The notes under the pieces were generated by a model, which was given only the letters and a program-made list of their open reading frames with translations, searched no databases and was not told the origin of the DNA. From an uncultured Bacteroidia bacterium (GTDB taxonomy: Bacteria; Bacteroidota; Bacteroidia; Bacteroidales; UBA932), in NCBI GenBank assembly GCA_902761655.1, contig CACWLD010000012.1, positions 1 through 35,804 of the forward strand: a DNA stretch of 35,804 nucleotides. Direction: 5' to 3'. The position numbers were made by a program, and so were the translations under genes. Positions 35,105-35,804 of the stretch are shown here, piece by piece. Within the stretch, counting starts at the first letter, position 1. Every line of letters begins with the position of its first letter.

Positions 35105-35804
35105 TTAATTCCAACCAGGGTTCTGGTTCAGGTTCTCGTTCTGCTCAACGGTGTTCTTAGGGAACGGCATACGCTCATTCTTTCCTGCCTTGAAGCCGTA
35201 ATCTGTGTTGTAGTAAGCGTCGCTGTAGTCAACAACAAGGTGGTGCTTCTTTCCGGTAGCATTTCCTGTTACTGGATCCCAGAACTCATCGTAGAATGAA
35301 GGAACTTCCTTACCCTGATCCTTAAGAACTGTTGCAGCATCGCCCCAGCGTACGAGGTCAGCGAAACGGCATCCCTCTACGAACATCTCGAAGCGCTTCT
35401 CCTGCTTGACGTTCTCCATTGTAAGAGCGCTGTAGGTAGGAGCACCTGCGCGCTCTGCCACCATATTGAGGTACTGCAGACCGTCGTTGTCGTTGGTCAT
35501 TGCGCAAGCCTCTGCATAGAGCAGGAGTAGTTCTGCGTAACGCATTACGTTCTGGTTCTCGTGGGTGTTGGAGTCTGTATTCTTGTTAAGGTCTGCCTTA
35601 CGGGGAGCCCTCTTCAATGAGAAGTAACCAACGCTTCCAAAGTAGTGGTAGCCAGGCTGGATACCAATCTTAGGATTCATCATCTTCTCCTCTGCGCTCT
35701 GGCCCTCGAATCCGTTCCAGTCAAGCTCTGCGATCATCTCGTCATAGGACATGATCCAAGCTTTCCTACGGTATGAGTCAGGCTCGTGATTCATAATGGC
35801 CTCT
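35105..35804 (-). CDS. SusD/RagB-family nutrient-binding lipoprotein (N-terminus cut by window edge)
   Basis: The frame stays open to the right edge, so only the C-terminal 233 or so residues are present. MRYAELLLLYAEACAMTND, RAGAPTYSALTMENVKQEKRFEMFVEGCRFADLVRWGDA and the ending MPFPKNTVEQNENLNQNPGWN are the standard C-terminal SusD wording. SusD caps the SusC TonB-dependent channel and binds glycan at the cell surface; susC should lie just upstream, outside the window. The glycan is probably xylan-like judging by the hydrolases that follow. Confidence 0.95.
   Translation of the reverse strand, partial: EAIMNHEPDSYRRKAWIMSYDEMIAELDWNGFEGQSAEEKMMNPKIGIQPGYHYFGSVGYFSLKRAPRKADLNKNTDSNTHENQNVMRYAELLLLYAEACAMTNDNDGLQYLNMVAERAGAPTYSALTMENVKQEKRFEMFVEGCRFADLVRWGDAATVLKDQGKEVPSFYDEFWDPVTGNATGKKHHLVVDYSDAYYNTDYGFKAGKNERMPFPKNTVEQNENLNQNPGWN

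Overview
The window is from a member of the Bacteroidales (Bacteroidota). The evidence is a SusD-like lipoprotein, lipoproteins and secreted proteins typical of the phylum, a TonB-receptor-like barrel, a GH43/GH8 glycan-degradation operon, and promoters of the phylum-specific form TTTG-N19-23-TAnnTTTG with few Shine-Dalgarno sites. A cysteate/sulfonolipid-type operon and moderately high GC suggest an Alistipes/Cryptobacteroides-like gut lineage; that placement is inference.

Layout. (1) 1-2100: a truncated ABC-transporter ATPase preceded by a 49-bp tandem duplication and GTGTAAA boxes, then a tyrosine integrase with a very good promoter. Beside the integrase is what looks like the 3' end of a tRNA-Ser gene plus a terminator, read here as the chromosomal border of an integrated element that runs off the left edge. 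(2) 2194-6036: an ECF-type S component, a double-GNAT fusion, a small zinc-ribbon protein, a RAYT transposase with its REP-like palindromes, and a nitroreductase. (3) 6038-9600 (minus strand): an FMN-binding exported protein with a large unassigned lipoprotein, and a DUF5683-like exported protein.

(4) 9680-16961 (minus strand): the centrepiece, seven tightly packed genes. They encode a double-VOC protein, an alpha-oxoamine synthase, a threonine-synthase-like cysteate synthase, an SDR reductase, a YeiH-family transporter, a two-TM protein and a ThrE-family transporter. Read together they suggest synthesis of cysteate from phosphoserine and sulfite, condensation with a fatty acyl group to 3-ketocapnine, and reduction to capnine, the base of sulfonolipids. 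Two transporters and a VOC protein of unknown role are locked into the same transcript.

(5) 17034-24676 (plus strand): a divergent secreted S9 peptidase and M28 peptidase, a LolA-like protein, and an outer-membrane barrel with carboxypeptidase-like and plug domains. (6) 24691-31489: GH2 beta-galactosidase, a DUF4421 protein and a patatin-Omp85 fusion. (7) 31539-35804 (minus strand): a xylan/arabinoxylan-type locus of SusD (cut by the window edge), a secreted beta-rich protein, GH43 and GH8, with terminators at both junctions. No rRNA, complete tRNA or CRISPR array was seen.
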